Assembly: GCF_020883455.1 (NCBI RefSeq)
Contig: NZ_CP086615.1
Location: forward strand, 3,712,501 to 3,776,500
Length of the DNA stretch: 64,000 bases
Source of the DNA: Spiribacter halobius
GTDB taxonomy: Bacteria > Pseudomonadota > Gammaproteobacteria > Nitrococcales > Nitrococcaceae
Direction of reading: 5' to 3'
Below are positions 34,704 to 42,214 of the stretch, one piece after another. The position numbers and the translations under genes were made by a program. The notes below the pieces were generated by a model. That model did not search any database. It worked only from the letters and a program-made list of their open reading frames with translations, and was not told where the DNA came from. Within the stretch, counting starts at the first letter, position 1. Every line of letters starts with the position of its first letter.

Positions 34704-34723
34704 TTGCCTCGAAGTATACGCAA
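34704..34723 (-). promoter_or_regulatory. Candidate Xre operator/-10 region
   Basis: A TTGC...GCAA dyad containing TATACT on the minus strand lies 26-45 bp before the antitoxin ATG. It probably combines a -10 element with the autoregulatory site expected for RES-Xre systems. Confidence 0.45.
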
Positions 34724-34768
34724 TGTTGCTCAAATAGCCTAGACCCTTCAGAAGTCTAAGCCTCGGCC

Positions 34769-36061
34769 CTAGAGCGCGCCGGGCAACACCTCCGGGCGGT
34801 GTCGGCAGACACGGTTGATGCCGCTAACGATGGCGCGGACCGAGGCGGTGATGATGTTCGGGTCGATGCCGACGCCGAACACATCGCCGTGGAGGCCTTC
34901 GGCGGCTAGCTCCACGAAGGTCACGGCCCTAGCGTCGGAGCCGGTGCCCATGGAGTGCTCGTCGTAGTGCTGCACCCGCACGTCGGCACCCAGGGCCTTG
35001 AGGGTGGCGTCGATGGGGCCGTTGCCCACGCCGTCCCAGGTCTCCTCGCCGCGGGCGGTCTTCACCCTCAGGCGGATGCCCTGGCAGTCTTCGGCGTCGA
35101 AGAGCTTGTGGCCCAGGCACTCCACCGCGCCGCTGGCGTTGAGGTACTCGTCGGGGAACATCTGCCACATCTGCTGGGCGTTGACCTCGGTGCCGACGCT
35201 GTCCGTGGGGTCGCCCAGCAGCATGGCCATCTCATTGACCTGCGTGACATCGGATCGCGCGTCGTAGTTCAGGTGTACCGGGAAGACGTACCCGGAGAGG
35301 ACCTCGGTGGATACGATCGCCCGGAGCACCGTGTTGCGCTTGTCAGCGCGCAGGCGCCAGTTGAGGGTGTAGGACTGCCGGTCGGTGGCGATGTGGATAG
35401 CCCCGCGCCCGGCGGTCTTGGCGCCGAGCTGGGTCTCACGCTCCGCGGCGAAGACCAGGCAGGCCTCGTAGGCGCGGTCTATGATGTCGTAGACCGTCTG
35501 CGGACGGATCGAAAAAATTTCGATGATTCGTTTGATGGGCATCGAATTGAGCAGCGCCTTCACGACCTGCTCGGTCCGGTAGGGGCGCTCGCCGGCGCGC
35601 GGCGGCCGGCGCCTTGCCTGCGTGACGAACGTCTGGCCGCAGGCGCGGCAGCGAAAGCGCGGGGTGCCCTGACGGGTCTTGCCGTGGCGGTAGTACGCCT
35701 CGGGTGTGGTGCGCAGATCGACGCTGGTGTTCTCGCACTCGGGTCGCGGACAGCAGAACGTCTCCGGGCGCCAGGTCAGAATGTCGATCGTGTCGACGAC
35801 GCCGGCGTTGCTCTTCAGTGGAATGGTCTCGCCGCAGGCCTTGTAGCGAACCGAGGGCGGGATGGATTTGGCCTGTTCGCCTATCCGCGGTGGCCGCGAG
35901 TTAGCCCCGACGCGGGTATAGCCGGGATCCTTGCATTTGCTGCGGGCCGCAAGGCCGAAATTCTCGCAGACTGGGTTCTTGCAGTGGTTTACCTGGATGC
36001 CATCGACCGCTTCCGGGACACGAACCTTTCGAGCGTCTGAGCCGGATTTTTGGCTGGCCAA
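34769..36061 (-). CDS. Transposase N-terminal half fused in frame to LeuA C-terminal domain
   Basis: A continuous 430-codon frame. The first ~280 residues form a zinc-ribbon transposase: HCKNPVCENFG and FCCPRPECENTSV cysteine pairs, RHGKTRQGTPRFRCRACGQTF, an HTH (MPIKRIIEIFSIRPQTVYDIIDRAYE) and ATDRQSYTLNWRLRADK. From about 35217 the protein switches to the C-terminal end of 2-isopropylmalate synthase: DSVGTEVNAQQMWQMFPDEYL, VGNGPIDATLKAL, HSMGTGSDARAV and GVGIDPNIITASVRAIVSGINR. The catalytic TIM barrel of LeuA is absent. TTG 36061 follows AGGGG at eight bases. Function is doubtful; a rearrangement product is likelier than a designed fusion. Confidence 0.75.
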   Translation of the reverse strand: MASQKSGSDARKVRVPEAVDGIQVNHCKNPVCENFGLAARSKCKDPGYTRVGANSRPPRIGEQAKSIPPSVRYKACGETIPLKSNAGVVDTIDILTWRPETFCCPRPECENTSVDLRTTPEAYYRHGKTRQGTPRFRCRACGQTFVTQARRRPPRAGERPYRTEQVVKALLNSMPIKRIIEIFSIRPQTVYDIIDRAYEACLVFAAERETQLGAKTAGRGAIHIATDRQSYTLNWRLRADKRNTVLRAIVSTEVLSGYVFPVHLNYDARSDVTQVNEMAMLLGDPTDSVGTEVNAQQMWQMFPDEYLNASGAVECLGHKLFDAEDCQGIRLRVKTARGEETWDGVGNGPIDATLKALGADVRVQHYDEHSMGTGSDARAVTFVELAAEGLHGDVFGVGIDPNIITASVRAIVSGINRVCRHRPEVLPGAL

Positions 36062-36066
36062 CGAGA

Positions 36067-36102
36067 AAGCCCCTATACCCACAGCCTGAGTATAGGGGGC
36101 TT
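36067..36102 (-). terminator. Inward-facing hairpin at the right element end
   Basis: AAGCCCC-TATAC and GTATA-GGGGG-CTT pair with one bulge; on the minus strand a short CTTTCT follows. It lies 22 bp inside the right inverted repeat, mirroring the left end, and its 3' arm supplies the AGGGG before the TTG start of the transposase. Confidence 0.55.
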
Positions 36103-36123
36103 CTGAAGGGCCCGCCAAGACAA

Positions 36124-36149
36124 TTTCAACGCATTAGCTGAATGCCTTG
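36124..36149 (-). repeat. Right terminal inverted repeat
   Basis: On the minus strand it begins CAAGGCATTCAGCTAATG and ends CGTTGAAA, differing from the left end at one base. Confidence 0.88.
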
Positions 36150-36159
36150 AATCGGGAGA
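36150..36159. repeat. Target-site duplication, right copy
   Basis: AATCGGGAGA, identical to 32660-32669. Its GGGAGA also forms the ribosome-binding site of the MocR gene starting at 36169, so the insertion left translation signals intact but replaced everything upstream. Confidence 0.85.
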
Positions 36160-36168
36160 GGCCGCTCC

Positions 36169-37668
36169 ATGACCCATCCCTCCTATCCCCTCGCGCAACG
36201 CTTTCAGCCCGTCCGCAGTGGGGTGCGAACGCTCCAGGATCAGCTCGTTGCCTTCCTGCGCGGCGCAGTGGCCGAGGGCACGCTGCGCCCGGGCGAGCGC
36301 CTGCCGGCATCCCGAGTACTGGCACGCGAGATGGGGCTATCGCGCAACACGGTGCTCGTCGCCTTCGAGCGGCTCATGGCGGAGGGTTATCTCGAATCAC
36401 GGCGCGGTGCCGGCACCTATGTAGCCGCGGGTCTTCCGGCTCCGGCCATGGCCGACTCACATGCGGACCCTCGCGACGATGCCCCGTCCCGCCGACGTTC
36501 CCGCCGTGCGCAGGCCGTGCGCGAGCACACCTCGCCGATGGTCTCCGGCAATCCGCCGGGTCCGATGACACCGGGGCTGCCCGCCCTCGACGAATTCCCG
36601 TTCACGCAGTGGGCGCGCCTCAGCGGCCGGTACTGGCGAGGCCGCAACGCCGCCGAGCTCGCCTACACCGATCCGGCCGGACTGCCAGCGCTGCGCGCGG
36701 CCATCAGCCACTACCTGCGCGCCTACCGGGGCGTTCTCTGCGAACCCGACCAGGTGGTCGTGGTCGGTGGCACCCAGGCGGGCATCGATATCACCGCCCG
36801 GGTCTTGCTCGAGGCCGGGGAAACGGTCTGGGTCGAGGACCCGGGCTACGGCGCCTGTCAGAAGGCGCTGCTCGGCGCCGACGCGCGCCTCGCGCCGGTG
36901 CCGGTGGACGAGGACGGAATCCAGGTCGAGGCCGGCGAGCAGCTCGCACCAGACGCCAGGCTCGCCTTCGTTGCGCCGGCACATCAGTATCCGACGGGCG
37001 CGGTGATGAGCCTGGAGCGCCGCCTCGCGCTCCTGGACTGGGCACGGCGCGCAGCCGCCTGGGTGCTGGAGGACGACTACGACGGGGAGTTCCGCTACGG
37101 GCGCCCGCCGATCAGCACCCTGCACGCGCTCGACCAGGGCAAGCGCGTGATCTATCTCGGCACTCTCAGCAAGGTCCTCGCGCCTGCGCTGCGAATCGGC
37201 TACCTCATCGTGCCGCACGACCTGCACGAGACATTTGCCGCGATGAAGGCCGCCACCGACCGCCAGATGCCCATCGGCGAGCAGGCGGTCGCGGCGGAGT
37301 TCATCGCTTCCGGCCGGCTCGCAGCCCATGTACGGCGGCTTCGAACCCTATATGGTCGTCGTCGGGAAGCGCTCCGGGCCGCGTTGTCGTCGCACCTTGG
37401 CGAGCTGCTCGACATCCAGGACAGCGGAGCGGGCCTGCACTTCATGGCCCGATTCGCCAGCACGCTACCGGCGGACACGGCCATCGCCCGGGAGGCACAG
37501 CGGCGTGGGCTCGGCGTGCGTGCCCTCTCGACGTCCTCACCGCTGAAGCGCCAGCTGCAGGGACTCATCATCGGGTTCGCGAACGTACCGCAAGAGCGCG
37601 CTGATCCATGCGCGCAGATGCTCGCCGACGCCATCAAAGCCGCGCACCCTCACACGGCGCTTGCCTAA
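36169..37668 (+). CDS. MocR-type (GntR-aminotransferase) regulator
   Basis: This 499-residue regulator has an N-terminal GntR winged HTH (about 18-80, LVAFLRGAVAEGTLRPGERLPASRVLAREMGLSRNTVLVAFERLMAEGYL), a basic linker, and an aminotransferase-like domain: YTDPAGLPALRAAISHYLRAYRG, VEDPGYG, PAHQYPTGAVMSLERR, LEDDYDGEFRY and the PLP lysine in LGTLSKVLAPALRIGYL. It is of the PdxR/EnuR size class. GGGAGAGG precedes the ATG. The mobile element ends ten bases upstream of that site, so the native promoter probably lies now at about 32.6 kb, and expression may be altered. RidA follows convergently. Confidence 0.92.
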   Translation: MTHPSYPLAQRFQPVRSGVRTLQDQLVAFLRGAVAEGTLRPGERLPASRVLAREMGLSRNTVLVAFERLMAEGYLESRRGAGTYVAAGLPAPAMADSHADPRDDAPSRRRSRRAQAVREHTSPMVSGNPPGPMTPGLPALDEFPFTQWARLSGRYWRGRNAAELAYTDPAGLPALRAAISHYLRAYRGVLCEPDQVVVVGGTQAGIDITARVLLEAGETVWVEDPGYGACQKALLGADARLAPVPVDEDGIQVEAGEQLAPDARLAFVAPAHQYPTGAVMSLERRLALLDWARRAAAWVLEDDYDGEFRYGRPPISTLHALDQGKRVIYLGTLSKVLAPALRIGYLIVPHDLHETFAAMKAATDRQMPIGEQAVAAEFIASGRLAAHVRRLRTLYGRRREALRAALSSHLGELLDIQDSGAGLHFMARFASTLPADTAIAREAQRRGLGVRALSTSSPLKRQLQGLIIGFANVPQERADPCAQMLADAIKAAHPHTALA

Positions 37669-37696
37669 GGCTCCCGGGCGGCACAGGCAGCGGCGT

Positions 37697-38086
37697 CTAT
37701 CCCGGCCTGCGGCAAATCACTCGAATCTCGACGAGGGTGCCTTCAGTGATGAGCTCAGTCGTACCAATGCACGACCACGCCGGGTAAGGCGGCTTGACGA
37801 ATTCGTCCTTTACCTTGATGAACACCTCCAAGTGCTTGCGAAGGGCGACATGGTAGGACGTCATCTCGACGACGTTCGCGAAACCGAGACCAACCGATTT
37901 CAACGCTGCCCCGAGAAATCTGAACGCATCACGGAACTGCGTCTCCGGGTCGTCGGCCATGGAGTAGTCGGGGCGACACCCCGTGACACCGGAGAAAAAA
38001 ACGAAAGCCCCGGCATCGTAGGCCCGGGACAAACGCCAATCGCCTTGGAAGTGGTCAAAATCGGCGGCTGAGTAGATCTCTGTCAT
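37697..38086 (-). CDS. RidA-family deaminase
   Basis: This 129-residue YjgF/YER057c/UK114 fold protein hydrolyses reactive enamine/imine intermediates. Segments RAYDAGAFVFFSGVTGC, ETQFRDAFRFLGAALKSVGLGFANVVEMTSYHV and PPYPAWSCIGTTELITEGTLVEIRVICRR include the family arginine and C-terminal Glu. AGGAGG six bases upstream fixes ATG 38086. Many MocR regulators neighbour RidA genes; here it is convergent with the MocR gene. Confidence 0.88.
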   Translation of the reverse strand: MTEIYSAADFDHFQGDWRLSRAYDAGAFVFFSGVTGCRPDYSMADDPETQFRDAFRFLGAALKSVGLGFANVVEMTSYHVALRKHLEVFIKVKDEFVKPPYPAWSCIGTTELITEGTLVEIRVICRRPG

Positions 38087-38248
38087 GGCCATCCTCCTGC
38101 GGCGAGGATGTGACAGACATGAATTGTCATCGACCCGTTTCTTGCGAAATCTCCCGCGCAACCCCGCGGGTCCACTGAAGCACCTGGACCGATATGTCGA
38201 TCCGCGGATACCTCGTCAGCGCCGGAAGGCTATGGCACGAATCAACCC

Positions 38249-38540
38249 TCACTCTGAAATAAGCCAGAACGACAGGCATGCGTCGATAACGCACTGTGGG
38301 CGCTCCTCGATAACAAGGTGTGCGGAATCGGGTGTCGTCTGAACTCGCGCTCCCGGAATCAGCTCCGCCAGCCTCTCGCCGCGGTCACGGGCATCCAGGC
38401 GTCCTCCTCACCCCTGGGCAGCATCACAGGGCGAGCGATCTCCCCGTACCGCGATTGCACCTCGTCGGTGTCCTGCTGATCGGCCTGGGCGATCTGCCGG
38501 TAGAAGGACGCCGCCCCTCCGTACCTCGCCACGCCTCGCT
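38249..38540 (-). pseudogene. Remnant of an alpha/beta hydrolase C-terminus
   Basis: The minus strand encodes ARYGGAASFYRQIAQADQQ, YGEIARPVMLPRGEEDAW, then after a frameshift near 38390 GERLAELIPGARVQTTPDSA and HLVIEERPQCVIDACLSFW. This is the cap end, catalytic-acid GEED and catalytic-His region of an alpha/beta hydrolase. The N-terminal half with the nucleophile is missing. It follows the MDR gene by four bases on the same strand. Confidence 0.6.
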
Positions 38541-38544
38541 TTCC

Positions 38545-39570
38545 CTAACGGACTAGGACGACCTTCCCGAGCGGGCCTGCGTGCAGCTTCCTGAAGGCGT
38601 CGGGGGCCGCGGCGAAGGGAAACTGGGCGTCGATCTGTGGCGCGAGGCCGTGCTCGTCGATCCACGCCACCATGCGCTCGAACGCGGCGCGGTGGCCCAC
38701 AGCGACGCCACGGATCCTTGCCTGATGAAGCATCAGCGTAGGCAGGGGGAACCGTGCCTCGGGTGAGGCGAGAAAGCCGATCTGGGCGATCTCGCCGTTA
38801 AAGGTAAGCGCCCGCAGCGAGCGCTCGAGGTTGTTCCCGCCGACGAGCTCGATGATGCGATCAACCCCGTGCCCACCGGTTAGCTCCAGCACGAGCCGAT
38901 CCCAGTCGGGGTTGGCGTGGTAGTTCACCGTGTGGCTCGCCCCCAGCAGCTGGGCGACGTCGAGTTTGCGGTCGCTGCTCGACAGCGCAATCACGTGCGC
39001 ACCGACACTCGCGGCAAACTGGATCGCGAAGCAGGCGACACCTCCGGTGCCCTGCACAAGGACGCTCGATGTGGAGTCGACAGGGTGGCCCTCAAGCAGC
39101 GCGGCGAACGCGGTAAGGCCCGCAATCGGCAAGGTGGCCGCCTCGGCATCGGAGAGCGAGTGAGGCGCCCTCACCGCGTGCGCCTGGTCGAGCACGACGT
39201 ACTCGGCCAGCACACCCTGGAGGGGCCCGCCGAGCGACCGCGCCCGGGAGAGGTCGGGGACCGGAGGGGCTCCTTCGATCCAGTCGACCCAGTAGTGGCT
39301 CAGCACCCGCTCTCCGATCGTGAAGCGCTCGACCTCCTCACCGACCGCCACGACGCGGCCAACCGCGTCGGAGCACGGCACGAACGGACGCTCAAGGTCC
39401 GGCAGGAAGGCCCCGTCCATGACCAGCAGGTCCCGGTAGTTCAGGGCAACGGCGCTCACCTCGACCAGGATCTCCGTGGGGCCCGGCTCCGGCAACGGCA
39501 CCCGGTCGACCTTCAGCTGGTCGACACCAAAGCCCTGAAGCCGCCAGGCCTGCATTGTCTCGGCACTCAT
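38545..39570 (-). CDS. MDR-superfamily NAD(P)H oxidoreductase
   Basis: This 341-residue medium-chain dehydrogenase/reductase has a GroES-like N-terminus (ALNYRDLLVMDGAFLPDLERPFVPCSDAVGRVVAVGEEVERFTIGERV) and cofactor segment VLVQGTGGVACFAIQFAASVGAHVIALSSSDRKLD. The zinc-binding residues of true alcohol dehydrogenases are not evident, so it resembles quinone- or enone-reducing members. GAGGGGA precedes ATG 39570. It is divergent from a LysR gene that probably regulates it. Confidence 0.9.
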   Translation of the reverse strand: MSAETMQAWRLQGFGVDQLKVDRVPLPEPGPTEILVEVSAVALNYRDLLVMDGAFLPDLERPFVPCSDAVGRVVAVGEEVERFTIGERVLSHYWVDWIEGAPPVPDLSRARSLGGPLQGVLAEYVVLDQAHAVRAPHSLSDAEAATLPIAGLTAFAALLEGHPVDSTSSVLVQGTGGVACFAIQFAASVGAHVIALSSSDRKLDVAQLLGASHTVNYHANPDWDRLVLELTGGHGVDRIIELVGGNNLERSLRALTFNGEIAQIGFLASPEARFPLPTLMLHQARIRGVAVGHRAAFERMVAWIDEHGLAPQIDAQFPFAAAPDAFRKLHAGPLGKVVLVR

Positions 39571-39681
39571 GGCGTATCCCCTCGTTGCATGTGCAAGCAC
39601 GTCAATGCGAGGGGGAGAGGCTAGACTGATGCAGCAAACGCACTAAGACATCGCCTTGCACCAGACTTTTGCGTTAACGGC

Positions 39682-40611
39682 ATGAATGGACCTCGACTGA
39701 CGGCCATTGAGGCCTTCGTCACCGCCGCGCGAACCGGCGGCTTTTCCGCCGCCGCGGAAGTGTTGGGCCTCGCCCCATCGTCGGTCAGCCGTGCCGTCGC
39801 GAGCCTGGAGCGGGAGTTCGGTGTTCGGCTCTTTTCGAGGACCACTCGGCGGGCGAGCCTCACCCCGGACGGGCGGCTGCTCTACGAGCGCTACAGCCGC
39901 CTGCTCGAGGATCTGCACAACGTCCGCCTCGAGCTGCTCGAAGGGGGCAAGCAGCTGCGCGGAAAGCTGCGGATCAGTATCCCGATCTCCTACGGCCGCA
40001 AGGTCCTCGTGCCGGTCCTGTCCCGCTTTCTGAACGCCTACCCCGGGGTTGAACTCGACGTCAGTTTCTCCGACCGCTACGTCGATCTGCTCGAGGACGG
40101 AGTCGATGCCGCCGTGCGCATCGGCGACTTCCCGCGGGCGGACTACATCGCCCGCCCGGTCGATAGCGCAGGGTTCGGCGTGTTCGCCTCACCCGAGTAC
40201 GTGGCTCGCAACGGCGCGCCGGCAGACCCGAGAGCCCTGGCAGGTCACGAGTGCCTTGCGTACGTCTACCCGGGCACGGATCGACGCTATCCCTGGCAGC
40301 TCTTCGAGCGGGGCGCCGAAATCTCGATCCCGCCGAGCGGGAAACTTGCGCTCGACCATGGGGAGGCGCTGGTGGACGCCGCCGTCGAAGGCCACGGCAT
40401 CATTTACGTCCAGGACTACATGGTCGAGCAGGCAATCCACGAGGGGCGGCTCACGCCCATATTGCAGGCCTACTGGCCGGCACGTACGAGTGTCGCGCTC
40501 ATCTACCGCGAGCCGCAGCACCTCTCCCGTCGCGTCTCGGCACTGATTGGCTTTCTCCGAGCGCATTTCGAGCCACACGTGGAGGGAAACGAAGGCCCTG
40601 CTGAGATGTGA
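39682..40611 (+). CDS. LysR-family regulator (CrgA-like)
   Basis: This 309-residue LysR protein has the N-terminal HTH (LTAIEAFVTAARTGGFSAAAEVLGLAPSSVSRAVASLEREFGVRLF) and effector domain opening GKLRISIPISYGRKVLVPVLSRFLNAYPGVELDV, then FSDRYVDLLEDGVDAAVRIG. It is divergent from the MDR gene with 111 bp between starts. The inducer is unknown. Confidence 0.92.
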   Translation: MNGPRLTAIEAFVTAARTGGFSAAAEVLGLAPSSVSRAVASLEREFGVRLFSRTTRRASLTPDGRLLYERYSRLLEDLHNVRLELLEGGKQLRGKLRISIPISYGRKVLVPVLSRFLNAYPGVELDVSFSDRYVDLLEDGVDAAVRIGDFPRADYIARPVDSAGFGVFASPEYVARNGAPADPRALAGHECLAYVYPGTDRRYPWQLFERGAEISIPPSGKLALDHGEALVDAAVEGHGIIYVQDYMVEQAIHEGRLTPILQAYWPARTSVALIYREPQHLSRRVSALIGFLRAHFEPHVEGNEGPAEM

Positions 40612-40819
40612 TACGCGCCCCGCAGCAACTCCCCCCCCTTTGAACCAGGCGCCCCGCTATCCGATTCTCATCTCGCCGGCGAGAGACAGCGGCCATGGAT
40701 GAGAGGAAGTCATGCAAGCAGCCATTAATTCTCAACGCTTACATCCGTCGCCGGCGTTAAGGCTGCACGTGCCCTGTGTTAATTCTGGAGGTCAATCCAG
40801 AAGCCCCAGGAGCTCACCC

Positions 40820-41725
40820 ATGGCACAGCAGCTCCCGAATCCTCGGGACATCGTCCCCCGGGATGCCGTGATCAACGGCCACCGAATCGCCTACGGCCTC
40901 CGTGGCGAAGGCAGGCACCTCGTGTTTCTCCACGGCACGCCAAGCAGCTCGTTTATCTGGCGCGACGTCCTCGAGCACCTCGGTGTGGGTGCCCGCACCC
41001 TGACGTTCGACCTCCTCGGCTTTGGTCACTCCGAGCGGCCCTGGCAACCGTCCGTGGACACATCGGTCGCAGCGCAGGTCCCGGTGCTCTTTTCGCTGCT
41101 CGACCAGGTTGGCTTCGCGGATGCCCATCTCGTTGCGCACGACATCGGAGGCGCCGTTGCGATGCGGGCGGCGCTGGCGTCACCGCAGCGCTTCCGCACG
41201 CTCACGTTGATTGACACCGTGAGCTTCGACAGCTGGCCCTCGCCGCGGACTCGCCAGCAGATCGCACAGGGCCTGGACGCGTTGCTCGCCACGGACGAGA
41301 ACACCCACCGTGAGCACTTCCGCGCCTGGCTTGCGTCGGCAGTGCACGACGAGCAGCGCTTCCGAGCCGGCGCCCTCGAAACGTATCTCGACATGATCTC
41401 CGGGCCGGTCGGACAGGCAAGCCTTATCCAGCACCAGATCCGCCATTACGACAGTCGCTACACCGAGGAGCTCACGCCGCGGCTCGCCGAGCTCGGTGAG
41501 CTACCGACTCAGCTCATCTGGGGGCGCGAGGATGCATGGCAGCGACTGGAGTGGGGTGAGCGGCTGCACGCAGCGATTCCAGGCTCCGAGCTGCACGTGC
41601 TCGACGCATGCGGTCACTTTGCGATGGAAGATCGCGGCAATGAGGTCGCGAGCCTCATTGAAGGATTCACCTCTCGCCACGCTGCGCCCGAGGCCCGCGG
41701 TAGCCACGATGGGCATGTCCTATAG
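40820..41725 (+). CDS. Haloalkane-dehalogenase-like alpha/beta hydrolase
   Basis: This 301-residue hydrolase has the oxyanion loop LHGTPSSSFIWRDV (37-50), nucleophile Asp108 in VAHDIGGAVAM, acid in IWGREDAW, and His in DACGHFAMEDRG. An Asp nucleophile is typical of haloalkane dehalogenases and epoxide hydrolases; the residue after Asp is Ile, not the halide-binding Trp of dehalogenases. The reaction could be epoxide or C-X bond hydrolysis. AGGAG precedes the ATG. It follows the LysR gene by 208 bp. Confidence 0.85.
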   Translation: MAQQLPNPRDIVPRDAVINGHRIAYGLRGEGRHLVFLHGTPSSSFIWRDVLEHLGVGARTLTFDLLGFGHSERPWQPSVDTSVAAQVPVLFSLLDQVGFADAHLVAHDIGGAVAMRAALASPQRFRTLTLIDTVSFDSWPSPRTRQQIAQGLDALLATDENTHREHFRAWLASAVHDEQRFRAGALETYLDMISGPVGQASLIQHQIRHYDSRYTEELTPRLAELGELPTQLIWGREDAWQRLEWGERLHAAIPGSELHVLDACGHFAMEDRGNEVASLIEGFTSRHAAPEARGSHDGHVL

Positions 41726-41762
41726 TCTCCGAGGGCAGGCCACGGAGGCTCGGAGAGCTGGC

Positions 41763-42134
41763 ATGAACGTCCCAAAGCGTTTCGTCCGCCGCCACTACCT
41801 CGTGGCACCCACGCACATCGAGAAAGTACGGGAGCTGAGCGAGCGCCATGGGATCTCGGCCTCCGCGGTAGTGCGCCGTGCCATCGACGCCTACGCCCCT
41901 GAGGACGCTGTGAGCCAGGAGCAGGCGGCGGCGGCAGCGCTCGATTCCATGTCGGAGGCACTTCGCGACACGCGCGCGCAGCTTGCGGCCATGCGCGAGA
42001 GACTCGATGAACGCATGTCCGAATCGTACCGGGAGCGCGAGCGTGAGCACGCGCGCCAGGAGGTGCGTGCCTACTTCGCCGCGCATCCGGAAGAGCTGGA
42101 CGCCCTCTCTGACTACCTCGGTGGGCTGCGCTAG
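41763..42134 (+). CDS. Ribbon-helix-helix protein with coiled-coil tail
   Basis: This 123-residue protein has an Arc/CopG-type ribbon-helix-helix near the start (RRHYLVAPTHIEKVRELSERHGISASAVVRRAIDAYA, 9-45). A long charged helix (about 58-105, RAQLAAMRERLDERMSESYREREREHARQ) follows, predicted to be a coiled coil, and then a DALSDYLGGLR end. It resembles the DNA-binding half of an antitoxin, but no toxin follows. GGAG lies ten bases upstream of the ATG. It is probably an independent regulator. Confidence 0.72.
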   Translation: MNVPKRFVRRHYLVAPTHIEKVRELSERHGISASAVVRRAIDAYAPEDAVSQEQAAAAALDSMSEALRDTRAQLAAMRERLDERMSESYREREREHARQEVRAYFAAHPEELDALSDYLGGLR

Positions 42135-42214
42135 TCGGACAAGGCCGTTGCCAGGCGTTCGGGATCGGGGGACGGAATCACGAGCGGCTTAGCAGCGCCT
42201 GCGACTCCGGCGTA

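Larger units (their letters stand above)
32670..36149 (-). mobile_element. IS-like element with split transposase and cargo
   Basis: This 3,480-bp unit is bounded by 26-base inverted repeats beginning CAAGGCATTCAGCTAATG (25 of 26 identical) and by ten-base direct repeats. Just inside each end is a terminator-like hairpin pointing inward. On the minus strand it contains the N-terminal half of a zinc-ribbon transposase fused to a leuA 3' fragment, an Xre-RES toxin-antitoxin pair, and then a frame-shifted C-terminal half of the same transposase type. A truncated ORF lies on the plus strand. So a transposase gene has been interrupted or rebuilt around foreign DNA while the ends stayed intact. The family is not assigned. 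Confidence 0.85.

Noticed and set aside
32722-36061. Reading the LeuA-containing frame as a genuine isopropylmalate synthase
   Set aside because: The catalytic TIM-barrel half is absent and the N-terminal part is clearly transposase-like.
36147-37604. Long plus-strand frame of 485 codons
   Set aside because: It overlaps the MocR gene in another frame; the translation is arginine/proline-rich and without motifs, while the MocR frame shows complete GntR and aminotransferase domains.
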